Shown: positions 54,137 through 63,134, counted from the first letter of the stretch. The stretch is 64,000 bases of DNA from Dyella dinghuensis (GCF_003977615.1 NZ_RYZR01000001.1:62001-126000); one strand, 5' to 3'. Numbers and translations: made by a program. The notes: generated from the sequence alone by a model not told the origin.

Positions 54137-54700
54137 TCACGCGTGTGTGGCGTCGAGAAGGTCGATGATTTCCTGCGTCGTTCCCGTCTCGCCGAGCTTC
54201 GGGAAAATCTTCGTGATGGTGTACTGATGTGTTTCTTCGGTCATGTCGGTCATGGCATCAATGGCTAGTGTGACGTTATAGCCGTGCTCATACGCCTGAC
54301 GCGCGGTCGATTCGACGCCGACGCTGGTGGCAATTCCGAGAATGACGACCTGTGTTATGCCAAGACTTTTCAGATGCGCGTCCAGATCGGTGTGGGTGAA
54401 TGCACCCCATGCTTTCTTCGTCACGACGTGATCGTGCGGCTGCTGGTTGAGTTCCGGAAGAAAGTCGGCGAAATCGGCTGAAAAGCTGCTGCTAGCGCGC
54501 GCTTGTTCGGTGCGGCCCGGTGCCCGGCCCGTTACGTTGACCAGCACGATGGGCAGGTGGTGAGTGCGAAACGCTTGTATGAGCGCGCTTGCATGCTTTG
54601 CGACGTCCGTCGCAGGCCTCGCCGTGGGGTATGAACAAATGCCTTTCTGTAGATCGACGACGATCAATGCCGCTTTGGAGTCGAGTGTGGTGAGGGCCAT
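54137..54700 (-). CDS. isochorismatase-family hydrolase, Cys-less
   Basis: A 187-residue cysteine-hydrolase-fold protein; the start at 54700 matches the family N-terminus (the frame is open further upstream, over the MarR gene). The acid is Asp16 in VVDLQKG and the lysine is Lys95 in VTKKAWGAF. The position of the nucleophilic Cys in amidase members is Gly128 (GIATSVGVESTARQA), as in true isochorismatases such as EntB and PhzD. So it is not a Cys-dependent amidase; hydrolysis by Asp/Lys is possible. It lies 38 bases after marR and 40 before the MFS gene. Confidence 0.85.
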   Translation of the reverse strand: MALTTLDSKAALIVVDLQKGICSYPTARPATDVAKHASALIQAFRTHHLPIVLVNVTGRAPGRTEQARASSSFSADFADFLPELNQQPHDHVVTKKAWGAFTHTDLDAHLKSLGITQVVILGIATSVGVESTARQAYEHGYNVTLAIDAMTDMTEETHQYTITKIFPKLGETGTTQEIIDLLDATHA

Positions 54701-54738
54701 GAGACGTACTCTTTGGGGTGAGCGGTGTGGGGAGGTGG

Positions 54739-55191
54739 TTACGGCTCGACAAGCCGCTTTAGCAAGCCGATCGCATCGGCGACTTTCTTCTGCTCGGCAA
54801 GCGACAGCTTTGCTTGCATCGTATGGACCAGCCAGTCTTCGCGTTGCGCGCGATGCTTCTTGATCCATGCATGGCAAGCGGGCGTAAGCGAAAGAAGGGT
54901 TTGCCGGCCATCGGTGGGATGGGGGGTGCCTGCGATGAATCCGGCAGCTTGCAAGGTGGCGACCGTTGCGCCCATCGATTGCGGCCGGACGCCTTCGATC
55001 TGCGCCAAGGCGGTTACGGTGGTAGGGCCGTCACGTTCAATGCGTCCCAACACGGAGATTTGCGAGGCGGTGAGATCGCCCTGACTGGCTTGTTCCCGCA
55101 GCCGGCGCCTCAGCTGACCGAGCAGAACGCGAAGTTCGGCGGCAGTAGCGGAAAGAGGCGAGGTTGCTACGTCGAGATTGCGTTTGCCCAT
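54739..55191 (-). CDS. MarR-family regulator
   Basis: A 150-residue winged-helix protein. The recognition region TASQISVLGRIERDGPTTVTALAQIEGVRPQ (helix-turn-helix, split around the turn at GPT), then the wing PHPTDGRQTLLSLT with the conserved D.R pair, identify the family; flanking helices form the dimer. The start at 55191 leaves room for the operator just upstream; ATG 55209 in frame is the alternative. It heads the operon with the isochorismatase-like and MFS genes and probably represses all three until it binds a phenolic or similar ligand. Confidence 0.88.
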   Translation of the reverse strand: MGKRNLDVATSPLSATAAELRVLLGQLRRRLREQASQGDLTASQISVLGRIERDGPTTVTALAQIEGVRPQSMGATVATLQAAGFIAGTPHPTDGRQTLLSLTPACHAWIKKHRAQREDWLVHTMQAKLSLAEQKKVADAIGLLKRLVEP

Positions 55192-55211
55192 GCCGCCATT
55201 ATGGCACATGT

Positions 55212-55237
55212 GAAGGTAAACTACAAAGGTTACCTTC
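55212..55237. promoter_or_regulatory. probable MarR operator
   Basis: GAAGGTAA (55212-55219) and TTACCTTC (55230-55237) form an inverted repeat with a 10-base spacer, just upstream of marR. Its position and dyad symmetry suit a MarR dimer and self-repression. Confidence 0.55.
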
Positions 55238-55373
55238 CTAATTGAATCGGGCTATGCGAAATCCGATGCGGGTAAAACGGCGTTGCGCGAACCAGTAGTT
55301 GACCTGTCAGATCCGGTTGGGCCATATCGGCGCGACCGGATCAATCGTGGCGTGTCATGGTCATATCGCTGGT

Positions 55374-55529
55374 TCAAGCTGCCGAGTTTGCCGGGGCAGC
55401 AACCTGAGCATGATTGGTTGCGACATGTGTCACCGTGGGCTTTGCTGTGACCATCGCGCCGAACGTCAGCACGCAGATCAGCAGGCAAGCGGTGAAGAGG
55501 CTCTTCAGGATGAAGGTTTCGAAGTTCAT
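55374..55529 (-). CDS. 51-residue single-pass membrane or exported peptide
   Basis: The second of two nearby ATGs (55529) has GGAG at a good distance. The product begins MNFETFILKSLFTACLLICV, continues hydrophobic through LTFGAMVTA, and ends in a polar Thr/His/Ala tail. It is either a small membrane protein or a secreted peptide with a signal of about 29 residues. No homologue known to me. Good ribosome site and clear hydrophobic design support it. Confidence 0.55.
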   Translation of the reverse strand: MNFETFILKSLFTACLLICVLTFGAMVTAKPTVTHVATNHAQVAAPANSAA

Positions 55530-55733
55530 GGTCATTCTCCGTGAGTGGGGTTTTGAAGCTTTCGAGATATAGATGGCAAACCCCGTGCCAATGGTTTAAA
55601 TGTCTCGAAAGCCGCATTCCCATGCCATTTCTCGCTTTGCAGCGTTGCGCAAGCGGCTGTCCGCGGACGATTTTGCCGTTGTCCGGACAGGATGCGGACG
55701 GCGGACATTGGGGTGTCCGTGGTAGATGAAGAT

Positions 55734-55770
55734 AAAAAAAGGCGGTTGAGCGTCGATGCTCAACCGCCCT
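55734..55770 (-). terminator. terminator of the 55816-56229 gene
   Basis: On the minus strand GGGCGGTTGAGC...GCTCAACCGCC is followed by TTTTTTT. It lies 46 bases after the stop of that gene. Confidence 0.9.
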
Positions 55771-55815
55771 TGTTGGAAAACGACATCGCTGCATGGCGCA
55801 GCGCGCCTGCTGCGA

Positions 55816-56229
55816 TCAGTTGGACATCGCGTTGGACATGCCTAGTTCGAAGGGATCCAGATACGGGGTCGTCGGCGGCGCCGGTAGGTGACGGTTTTCA
55901 AGCACGCTTGCGATGCAGTCTGAAAAACCATTCTTCGGTTGCAGCACGACTTTGTATGCGGTGGCCGATTGAAACGCGAAGTAACCGTGCAGGGCGGTCG
56001 CACCGCCGTGGTTCGTTGCGCAACTCTTCATGCCAGGCATGACATCCGGCAATCCTTGAATATACGTACCTAATTGCTGATCGTAGGTCTGTCCAGCGCC
56101 TGATGCGGCATTGGCTTTCGCCTTGGCATAATCGTCGTCAAAGCTCACTGTCTTCGCCGACAAATAAAACGGAAGACCGATGCCGAGCAGCGCGCAAACC
56201 AGACCAATGCTGAGTTTTCTCTTGTCCAT
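55816..56229 (-). CDS. exported hypothetical protein
   Basis: A 137-residue protein starting at 56229, directly after an AAAGGAGG ribosome site. A signal peptide (LSIGLVCALLGIGLPFYLSA) precedes a domain with DDDYAKAKANAASG, YDQQLGTYIQGLPDVMPG and two cysteines (KSCATN, SDCIAS) likely to be paired. No family recognised. The very good ribosome site and terminator suggest solid expression. Confidence 0.65.
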   Translation of the reverse strand: MDKRKLSIGLVCALLGIGLPFYLSAKTVSFDDDYAKAKANAASGAGQTYDQQLGTYIQGLPDVMPGMKSCATNHGGATALHGYFAFQSATAYKVVLQPKNGFSDCIASVLENRHLPAPPTTPYLDPFELGMSNAMSN

Positions 56230-56433
56230 ATGCGCCTCCTTTGGGTGAGGAACATGAGCGGGGGAAGGGGCTGACATTGGCGTTTCGTGGCGATAGCCAC
56301 AACGTGTGTCCTGAGAACACTAGCGCCTTCCACGATCGCCTTCGCCCCCGCTTTCGGCACTAGCCAACGCGGACTGCTCGACATAACCTCGCCGCGGGAT
56401 TGAATGAGTCATTCGAAAACCTGAGGAATCACT

Positions 56434-56901
56434 ATGAAACCCCGACACGGCGCTTTGCTCGTTGTGGTGGTCTGTGCAGTTCTCAGTCTTACGGCGTGCT
56501 CGTCGAGTACGTCTTCGAATCAGGCTGCCATGGCAGGTATCAACAAGCTGCATCAGGACGACATTGCAGCGACCTTGAATCAGAACCCCGATCAACTCGC
56601 CGCGCTATGGACCGACGATGGTGTGTTGCTTTCGCAGGGTAACGCGCCGGTCATTGGAAAAGAGACCATTCGAGTCGGTGCGTCGCACAGCGTCGGTAAA
56701 GTCATCCATTACACGCCGCGCATTCAGGACGTCAGTATCAGCGGGGATTCGGCCGTGGAATGGGGTTACTTCGACTTGACCTTCCAGGATCCCAACCAGC
56801 AACAAACCGGCGAGTTCCACGGCCGTTTTCTGCGCGCGATGAAGAAGCAGCAAGACGGCACGTGGAAATTCACGCGCGTGATGTGGCAGCAGGCGGAATA
56901 G
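56434..56901 (+). CDS. SnoaL/DUF4440-like lipoprotein
   Basis: A 155-residue lipoprotein (lipobox LTAC, then a Ser-rich linker). The mature domain has the cone-shaped alpha+beta NTF2-like pattern: a helix with LHQDDIAATLNQNPDQLAALW, then TDDGVLLSQGNAPVIGKE and strands AVEWGYFDLTF and WKFTRVMW. DUF4440/SnoaL-like domains bind small molecules or act as ketosteroid isomerase-type enzymes; no catalytic residue can be pointed out here. Anchored in the cell envelope. Single gene. Confidence 0.8.
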   Translation: MKPRHGALLVVVVCAVLSLTACSSSTSSNQAAMAGINKLHQDDIAATLNQNPDQLAALWTDDGVLLSQGNAPVIGKETIRVGASHSVGKVIHYTPRIQDVSISGDSAVEWGYFDLTFQDPNQQQTGEFHGRFLRAMKKQQDGTWKFTRVMWQQAE

Positions 56902-56966
56902 CGGAAGATGAAGGTAGTTGGAGCGGGCGATGCATCGATCGCCCGTCTCTCGTTCAGCGCGCTGTG

Positions 56967-57770
56967 TCAGGCGACGCGCGTACCCTGGCAAGGATGGTTG
57001 GAGCAGCTCCAGAAATGCTTGCCCGAGCGCTTGTTCAAACGCTGCATCATCAAATGACCGCACGATGGGCAGATAGGTTCGAAACGCATCACCGCGTCGG
57101 TGCTTCGCATCATCTTGGGCTTGGGCGCGGCTTTCTGACTGGTACGCACCATATCGAGCAGCGAGTTGCCGTAGATCAGCTCGATCGGTTTGCCCTGCAC
57201 AAATTGACGGGCATCGTCGGTGTAGTTGCCGATGGCGACAATCTTCACGGCATCGGCGTAGTGATGGTTCATCAAGCCATACATTTCGCGCACCATCCTG
57301 ACGTCCACCAGTTTGGTCCACCACTGTCTGCATTGCACCAGGGTCAGCGTGCCGTCCTTGCGCAGGAACAGATCGACGCCGTCATCGGTCTCGCCTGAAA
57401 CGGCGTCTTGAACCATGTAACCCTGCCGGCGAAACGTTTCTCTGACCAGCATGTGGAATTCGCGCCAGTCGAGCATGCGAAGGCCGTTCAATTCGGTTTG
57501 CTTTTCGAGCAATCGGCGGCGACGGCGGCTATCGATAAAGGAGACCAGTGCGGCGAGCCAGCATGCGCTGAGCAACAACCATGCAACGGCAATGCTCGGC
57601 CCTTGGCTGAGTTGCTTGCCCATGGTTTGCCCGACCGAACCACCAAGCGTCGCGACAAACCACGCGAGCACATAGCGCACGCAGGTATAGCTGACGATGC
57701 CCAGGACGATGCCTGCTTGCCACGGCAGTCCGGACATCATTTCCATGCTGTTGTCTTTGCGTCTCGTCAC
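56967..57770 (-). CDS. membrane-anchored Mrr-like nuclease domain with zinc ribbon
   Basis: A 267-residue protein starting at GTG 57770 (GGGGGAG upstream). Two membrane helices (IVLGIVSYTCVRYVLAWFV and AVAWLLLSACWLAALVSFI) are followed by an Mrr-type PD-(D/E)XK domain: FHMLVRETFRRQGY, DDGVDLFLRKDG and VQCRQW. Asp and Gln are in place, but the catalytic Lys of QCK is Arg. A topoisomerase-type zinc finger ends it (CPSCGHLM...FWSCSNHPC). Similar proteins are widespread and annotated as restriction endonucleases; the membrane anchor and changed residue make a housekeeping or defence role uncertain. Confidence 0.8.
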   Translation of the reverse strand: MTRRKDNSMEMMSGLPWQAGIVLGIVSYTCVRYVLAWFVATLGGSVGQTMGKQLSQGPSIAVAWLLLSACWLAALVSFIDSRRRRRLLEKQTELNGLRMLDWREFHMLVRETFRRQGYMVQDAVSGETDDGVDLFLRKDGTLTLVQCRQWWTKLVDVRMVREMYGLMNHHYADAVKIVAIGNYTDDARQFVQGKPIELIYGNSLLDMVRTSQKAAPKPKMMRSTDAVMRFEPICPSCGHLMMQRLNKRSGKHFWSCSNHPCQGTRVA

Positions 57771-58175
57771 CGCTCCCCCTTGAGCGTTTCATCACGCAGC
57801 GTGTTATTCGGAAGTGAGTTCTTCTTGTTCTAGCTGCCATAAAGACCAAGCACGAACTGAGCCAAGGAACCGGGGGCATTCCGTGACGTACGTCTTGCTT
57901 CTCCGTTCAGCCACTTAGGCTGGGGTCTGCGCGCAAAGCCTTAGATCGCGCCTGCAGCCGAGGTGCTGCAAACGGTCGCGCCGGGGCGGGGCAGATGACT
58001 AAATGTGTCACTTCCGGCGACGAATGCGGGTGCCTGTGGTTGTCGCCCTGCTTACGTATGCGGCAAGCGGGCGGGGAGGTTCGGCGGTATAGGCGTAGGG
58101 CAACCCCTTGGGAAGTAGCGGGCGCCCCTCTATGGGGCCAATTGAGGAAACGCTTTGGCGCCTCGCTGGCGGCCG
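57771..58175. other. intergenic region without recognised features
   Basis: About 400 bases. Several overlapping open frames exist, but their compositions are Arg/Pro-rich and look like by-products of high G+C. Nothing supported. Confidence 0.4.
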
Positions 58176-58349
58176 TCAATGCACGACGAACTGCTCGCCA
58201 AATTTCTCGTGATGCTTGACCAGATAGGTGTTGAAGAAGTCCTGGTCGGAATCGTATTCGCCTTCCAGTTGTTCAACGATCGCGGGGTCGAACTGATCGC
58301 GGATTTCTTCGAAATCGTAGGTCGTCTCTTTATGGGTGATCTTGCTCAT
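58176..58349 (-). CDS. 57-residue acidic protein
   Basis: ATG at 58349 has GGAG seven bases upstream. The product begins MSKITHKETTYDFEEIRDQF and continues DPAIVEQLEGEYDSDQDFF to a C-terminus KFGEQFVVH. It is soluble, acidic and helical, with a composition quite unlike a chance frame in this G+C-rich DNA. No family recognised. Confidence 0.6.
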   Translation of the reverse strand: MSKITHKETTYDFEEIRDQFDPAIVEQLEGEYDSDQDFFNTYLVKHHEKFGEQFVVH

Positions 58350-59216
58350 TGAGAATCTCCGGCTTTGGGCACTGATACATAGCCATCGCTTGGGTTGATT
58401 GCCGTCAATGAAACGTCAACGCAATCGATGGCTTCGTACCACCCATATATCGCTTGGCGTCGATGTCGAAGCGTGAAGAATCAATGTCGAAACTCATCAC
58501 GCGGGGATGCGGTTATCGTGCTTTCAGCTCGGCATTCGCATGCGAAAGAGAAATCGCTAGCAAGCTTGCGCGAATTTAAGTGCGATGTCGTTCGCGATTT
58601 GACGGATAAACAAAGGTGAAGGTGCGCCTTGCGTCATGCTTGCGCTTTTGCACGAAAAACTATTCAGATGGAAAATATCCGCCTTGTTTTCTGCAGCATA
58701 TCTTGCATGTCCGCTATTCACTTTTCACATCATGTGGACGAAACAGCGCACGCGTAATCGAGAGGCTTTGCGACATTGACGCGAAACGCTTGCAAAAAGC
58801 TGTCGCGAATAAAAGATGTTGCATCCGAAAAACAAGAACGCGTGCGCGCGCTTTGACATTCGTGAAATTCAAACGCATGACGTACACACTGGTGAACCGC
58901 AATTAATTCTTGCGTTTGCAAGCTGAATATTGCGCTTGACGCGAAATCCTTCGATCCCTAGTTTTCTTGCGTTCGTCATAAGGACCACGCGACGAATGAT
59001 TCCACAGCGATGCGCATGACTGAAGGATTGCATCGTCTGAGCGTTGTGTCGGCACTGCCTGCGTCGGGATCGCAGGGGGAGCAGCAGCTCAACCGAAGCT
59101 CACGGAATCGCAAGGCACTTTCAAATACACAACGGAGTCGCGTGAGCGCGACATTTCTTGTCATGGGGTTTTCGACCTCATCAGGGTCGTTTGCCCCGAA
59201 ATTGTGGGAGTTAGAA
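58350..59216. other. long AT-richer leader region before the third S53 gene
   Basis: Nearly 870 bases without a convincing gene, in part more AT-rich than its surroundings (58600-58960). A long untranslated leader or a bent regulatory region is possible. I did not find the paired hairpin of the 49.5/51.4 kb leaders here. Confidence 0.4.
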
Positions 59217-60887
59217 ATGCCGAGTCATCTTCGTATCAAGTCAATGGTCATTGCTTTGGGTTTGGCCACGGTCACGTCAGGGTTTGCCGCGACACAAAGC
59301 GATGCCGCCGCCATGATCACTGTCAAACATGCAACCTCGTTGCGCCAGGGCGACACGGTGGTCGGGCCGTTGGCTTTTTCGCAGCCGATGCACGTGGTGG
59401 TTTCTCTGAAACTGCGCAATCAGGCCCAGTTGAAGGCTTATCTGGCCAAGCCCGGCCATAAGGCGCTGACGCCCGATCAATTCAAGGCGCAGTACGCACC
59501 GACTACCGAGCAAGCGCAGGCGGTGGCGGATTACCTGACCAAAGCAGGCTTTTCCAAAGTGACGATTGCACCCAATCGTATGCTGGTAGAAGGCTATGGG
59601 CGTGCGGATACCGCGCAGTCGGCTTTCAATACGGCCTTTGTGCATGTTCATACGCATGACGGGCGAGATGCCTATGCCAATGCCAGCGACGTGAAGATTC
59701 CGGCATCCTTGCAAGATTCGGTGCTCGAAGTGCTTGGCGTGCAGACCGTGCACGTCGCGCACACCTTTGCCCACCGCATCAACCGCAAGGCTGTGCATGC
59801 CGATGACAGCGGTACTGCAGTGGCGCATAACCCCACCGATTTCAATGCCATCTACAACGCAAGCAGCCTTTCGCCGGCGACATCGATTCCGGTGGGTGTG
59901 ATCACCGAAGGCAGCATGACGAACATCGAAAGCGACTTGCAGCAATTTGCTTCGAGCAACAATCTGCCGACGATCAACGTGCAGGTCGTGGGCAGCGGCA
60001 GTAGCGATACCAGCGGCGACGACGAGTGGGACCTGGATACCCAGGACATCGTCGGCATCACCGGCGGCGTGCAGCAACTGGTGTTGTACGACGCTGCATC
60101 GATGCAGGATTCCGACTTGACCACTGATTACAACGCGGCCGTGTCGGCCAATGCGGTGCCCGTGATCAACGTCTCGCTCGGCGAATGCGAAACCGATGCG
60201 CCGACATCTACCGACGATCAGATCTTCGAGCAGGCTCAATCGCAAGGTCAGACGTTCTCCGTGTCGGCGGGTGATTCCGGCGCCGACGAATGCGGTAACG
60301 GCGGAACCACGCCGAGCTACCCCGCCAGTTCCCCCTATGTCGTCGCTGTGGGCGGTACGGAGCTGTACACCGACAACACCACGACATGGGCCAACGAAAC
60401 GGTATGGAACAACCTTAGCGAGAGCGAGGGTGCTACGGGCGGCAGCCCAAGCACAATCGAGCCGATTCCAAGCTGGCAACAAGGCGTCGGCCAGAATGGC
60501 AGTTCCAGTTATCGTGGCGTGCCGGATGTGGCGTTCGATGCCAGTCCGGATACCGGATCACTCGTGATTGTCGATGGCCAGGCCAATCAGCAGATTGGCG
60601 GTACGAGTCTGGCGTCGCCACTGTTCGTCGGTTCGTGGGCGCTTATCCTGCAAGCGGACGGCACAAGTTTGGGATTTGCCGCGCCGCTGATTTATTCGGA
60701 TGCCACATCGAATTATTCGACGGACTTCCACGACGTCACATCGGGGAACAACGACGGTGAAACCGCCGCAACAGGTTGGGATTACACCACCGGCTGGGGC
60801 AGCCTGAGCGTGGCAAATATCGCGGCAAATCTTGCATCCAGCAGCAAGTCAGATGCCGCGCAGACAGCTAAGAAACCGGCGAAGTAA
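59217..60887 (+). CDS. secreted S53 (sedolisin/xanthomonalisin-type) peptidase
   Basis: A 556-residue precursor; the start at 59217 has GGGAG upstream and begins the signal peptide (MVIALGLATVTSGFAA). Propeptide: KLRNQAQLKAYLAKPGH. Catalytic Glu270 and Asp274 (EWDLD), Asp353 (SAGDSG) and Ser464 (GGTSLASP) are intact, and HDVTSGNNDG and GWDYTTGWGS form the calcium end. It stops just after the catalytic domain, with a short Lys/Ala tail instead of the FG-GAP region of the other two. It should mature at acidic pH by loss of the propeptide. Its propeptide and core are closely related to the pair at 20.9 and 27.2 kb. Confidence 0.94.
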   Translation: MPSHLRIKSMVIALGLATVTSGFAATQSDAAAMITVKHATSLRQGDTVVGPLAFSQPMHVVVSLKLRNQAQLKAYLAKPGHKALTPDQFKAQYAPTTEQAQAVADYLTKAGFSKVTIAPNRMLVEGYGRADTAQSAFNTAFVHVHTHDGRDAYANASDVKIPASLQDSVLEVLGVQTVHVAHTFAHRINRKAVHADDSGTAVAHNPTDFNAIYNASSLSPATSIPVGVITEGSMTNIESDLQQFASSNNLPTINVQVVGSGSSDTSGDDEWDLDTQDIVGITGGVQQLVLYDAASMQDSDLTTDYNAAVSANAVPVINVSLGECETDAPTSTDDQIFEQAQSQGQTFSVSAGDSGADECGNGGTTPSYPASSPYVVAVGGTELYTDNTTTWANETVWNNLSESEGATGGSPSTIEPIPSWQQGVGQNGSSSYRGVPDVAFDASPDTGSLVIVDGQANQQIGGTSLASPLFVGSWALILQADGTSLGFAAPLIYSDATSNYSTDFHDVTSGNNDGETAATGWDYTTGWGSLSVANIAANLASSSKSDAAQTAKKPAK

Positions 60888-60911
60888 TACTTTTCTCGTC
60901 GAGCAGGGCGA

Positions 60912-60940
60912 TGACCCGGTCTTCCCGGCCGGGTCATTTT
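60912..60940. terminator. terminator between converging genes
   Basis: ATGACCCGG, short loop, CCGGGTCAT then TTTTA; 25 bases after the S53 stop. Confidence 0.8.
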
Positions 60941-62819
60941 AATGGGTCGGATCCGCGCAGTGTGTCGTGTTGCGTATGCCGTATAGCGACGGCTCGGTGG
61001 GCGACGATACGTCATCGCTCGTGCGGCTAGCGTTGACGACCACGCGATTGCGGCCATCGCGCTTGGCGCGATATAGCGCTTCATCTGCGGCAAGCAGCAA
61101 CTGGCGCAGCTCGTAGCCGTGATGGACGGTCGAGGCGATGCCGAAGCTCGCCGAGATGGCGATGTCGTTCGATTCGCCTGCGGGTTCGGCATGGATGGCC
61201 GCGCGCAATGTTTCGGCACATTCCCGCGCACGCTCCTGATCGCATTCGGGCAGCAGAATGCCGAATTCCTCGCCGCCAAGACGGCCAAACACATCGCTGG
61301 AATGCAAATAGTGCTGGCAAATGGCCACGGCGCGCCTGAGTACCTGATCGCCCACTTCGTGGCCATACGTGTCGTTGACCGCTTTGAAATGATCCAGATC
61401 GATCAGCACAAGGCTGGCGTTGCGCGAGGATTTGGCGACATAGCGCAACGATTGCTCCGCTTCGTCTACAAAATGCTGGCGATTGAATATGTCGGTCAGT
61501 CCGTCTCGGCGTGCAAGTCGCATGAAACGCAATTGCGAACGCTTCAGACGGAACAGCCAGAATCCGATCGATGCGAGAACCGTCAATAAAAGCGCAATGT
61601 AAAGACGGCCGGTTACTACCGCTTTATGATCGAGCGCCTGTTGCAGTTGCAAAATTTCGTTCTGCTTGTTCAGTTCTGCCAGCTCTGCCTTCTTTGCGTC
61701 CATCTGTTGCTTGACCAGCTGGTACGCAAGCACCTTCGCCTCGGTTTCATCGAGCTGCCTTTTATCCGTCGCCATGTATTGCTCGTGATAGGCGAGGGCA
61801 TTGCGCAGATCACCTTTTTGCGCGGCTATTTGATATAGCACCTTGTAGGTCAGGCTCAGAGGTTCGTTGAATTCGCCTTTGACCGCGCTTTTCAGCGCGT
61901 ATTGCGCATATTGTTCGGCGCGAGCGGGGTCACCCTTGTCCCAATATGCTTGAGCGAGCAGTGCGTTGTACTCGGTCGTCAGGTCCGGGTATTGGTAACC
62001 CAGCACATTCGCATAACTGCCTTGTAGCAATGCGGCCGCAGCATCGGCGTGATGGTTTTGAATGTCATAGTGCGCGACGTCGCGCCGGATCGAGTCGGCG
62101 ATCAGACCTTCGCTGGCTTGCAGACACACATCGATACCGCGTTGAAATTCCTGCGCTGCCGCTTTTAAGCCGTCGCTCTCGAATTGAGCGTGCAGCATGA
62201 CGTAATAGCCCGCACAGGCATTTCGACCCTGCGGGAAATCGGCAATGATCTGGTGGCCATAATTGACGGCCAGATTGTATTGCCCGGCCTCGGTCAGCAG
62301 CTGGGCCGCTTCGGTAAAGACCTGGAAGCGCGCGGTCTTGTCGCTTATTTGCGGCGCGTCATCGAGCGCCTGGTTGAGGATGGAAAACGCTTCCTCATAG
62401 TGGCCGCTGATGCCAAGAATGTTGATCAATGTCGCGGTGGCGCGAAACCGTAGGTCATTGTTGCCGGATTGATTCATCAGCGCTTTCAACAGCGGCTCGG
62501 CATGTTCGTAGTCGCCGCTGTAAGCGACTTGCCACGCGACCAGGTAGCGCAGGTACGCAAGCTGTTGGTCCGTCATGTGCGATGTATCGTGGCCCAGTTC
62601 ATCCAGCAGCCTTACAAATTGATCGTGCTCGGATGTTTTCAGGTTGTCTGCAAGTACAAGCAGTTCCTGTGGATTCTTCGACTCAGGACCTCTGGCAAAT
62701 GTTTCGGGTGCAATGGCGTTTGCGGTGGGCACTGCAAATAATGCAGTGCCCACGAATATACCCAGGAGCAACAGCGCTCCCGCCCAGACTTTCCGGCGTG
62801 TTGTGCCGGAACCGCCCAT
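60939..62819 (-). CDS. diguanylate cyclase with periplasmic TPR region
   Basis: A 626-residue protein: signal or first membrane helix (GALLLLGIFVGTALFAVP), a periplasmic TPR-like helical region of about 340 residues (for example HYEEAFSILNQALDDA, ARAEQYAQYALKSA), a coiled coil (AKKAELAELNKQNEILQLQ), a second membrane helix (LYIALLLTVLASIGFWLF) and a cytoplasmic GGDEF domain with GGEEF in GRLGGEEFGILL. The inhibitory I-site is absent (HSSD instead of RxxD). It starts 3 bases after the stop of the small acidic protein, so the two are coupled. The TPR region probably senses a periplasmic partner. Confidence 0.9.
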   Translation of the reverse strand: MGGSGTTRRKVWAGALLLLGIFVGTALFAVPTANAIAPETFARGPESKNPQELLVLADNLKTSEHDQFVRLLDELGHDTSHMTDQQLAYLRYLVAWQVAYSGDYEHAEPLLKALMNQSGNNDLRFRATATLINILGISGHYEEAFSILNQALDDAPQISDKTARFQVFTEAAQLLTEAGQYNLAVNYGHQIIADFPQGRNACAGYYVMLHAQFESDGLKAAAQEFQRGIDVCLQASEGLIADSIRRDVAHYDIQNHHADAAAALLQGSYANVLGYQYPDLTTEYNALLAQAYWDKGDPARAEQYAQYALKSAVKGEFNEPLSLTYKVLYQIAAQKGDLRNALAYHEQYMATDKRQLDETEAKVLAYQLVKQQMDAKKAELAELNKQNEILQLQQALDHKAVVTGRLYIALLLTVLASIGFWLFRLKRSQLRFMRLARRDGLTDIFNRQHFVDEAEQSLRYVAKSSRNASLVLIDLDHFKAVNDTYGHEVGDQVLRRAVAICQHYLHSSDVFGRLGGEEFGILLPECDQERARECAETLRAAIHAEPAGESNDIAISASFGIASTVHHGYELRQLLLAADEALYRAKRDGRNRVVVNASRTSDDVSSPTEPSLYGIRNTTHCADPTH

Positions 62820-62822
62820 GGG

Positions 62823-63134
62823 TCACTCAGACGTCACGGTGACGAGCTCGCTGGCATTCCGTTGCAGACCTTTTGGTTTAGGTTTGCCTGCATTGTCATC
62901 CTCGTCTTCATCCTCGTCTTCTTCTTCCTCTTCATCCGGGGTGGCTTGTATGCCGAAAAGTGGCACCAGTCGCAATAACGCCTGCAGCTCGGATGTATCT
63001 TTATTCAAGATCGCTGTGCGTAGCGGCGCTTCGATCTCGGTTTCGCTCAGTGCAAGTTCCAGTTCTTCCGGCGAAGCGTCACGCAGTTGTGCCTCGCTGC
63101 CCATGCGTTCTAGAAAATCAATAATGCTCGACAT
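62823..63134 (-). CDS. small acidic protein coupled to a diguanylate cyclase
   Basis: A 103-residue soluble protein. Residues 1-60 are helical (IIDFLERMGSEAQLRDASPEE, then LELALSETEI), a run of about 14 consecutive Glu/Asp follows near residue 68, and a basic Lys/Pro stretch comes near the end. AGGGGG precedes the start. The N-terminal part recalls short Nif11-like or leader-type domains, but I cannot assign it. Its stop lies 3 bases before the diguanylate cyclase start, so the products are made together. Confidence 0.65.
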   Translation of the reverse strand: MSSIIDFLERMGSEAQLRDASPEELELALSETEIEAPLRTAILNKDTSELQALLRLVPLFGIQATPDEEEEEDEDEDEDDNAGKPKPKGLQRNASELVTVTSE

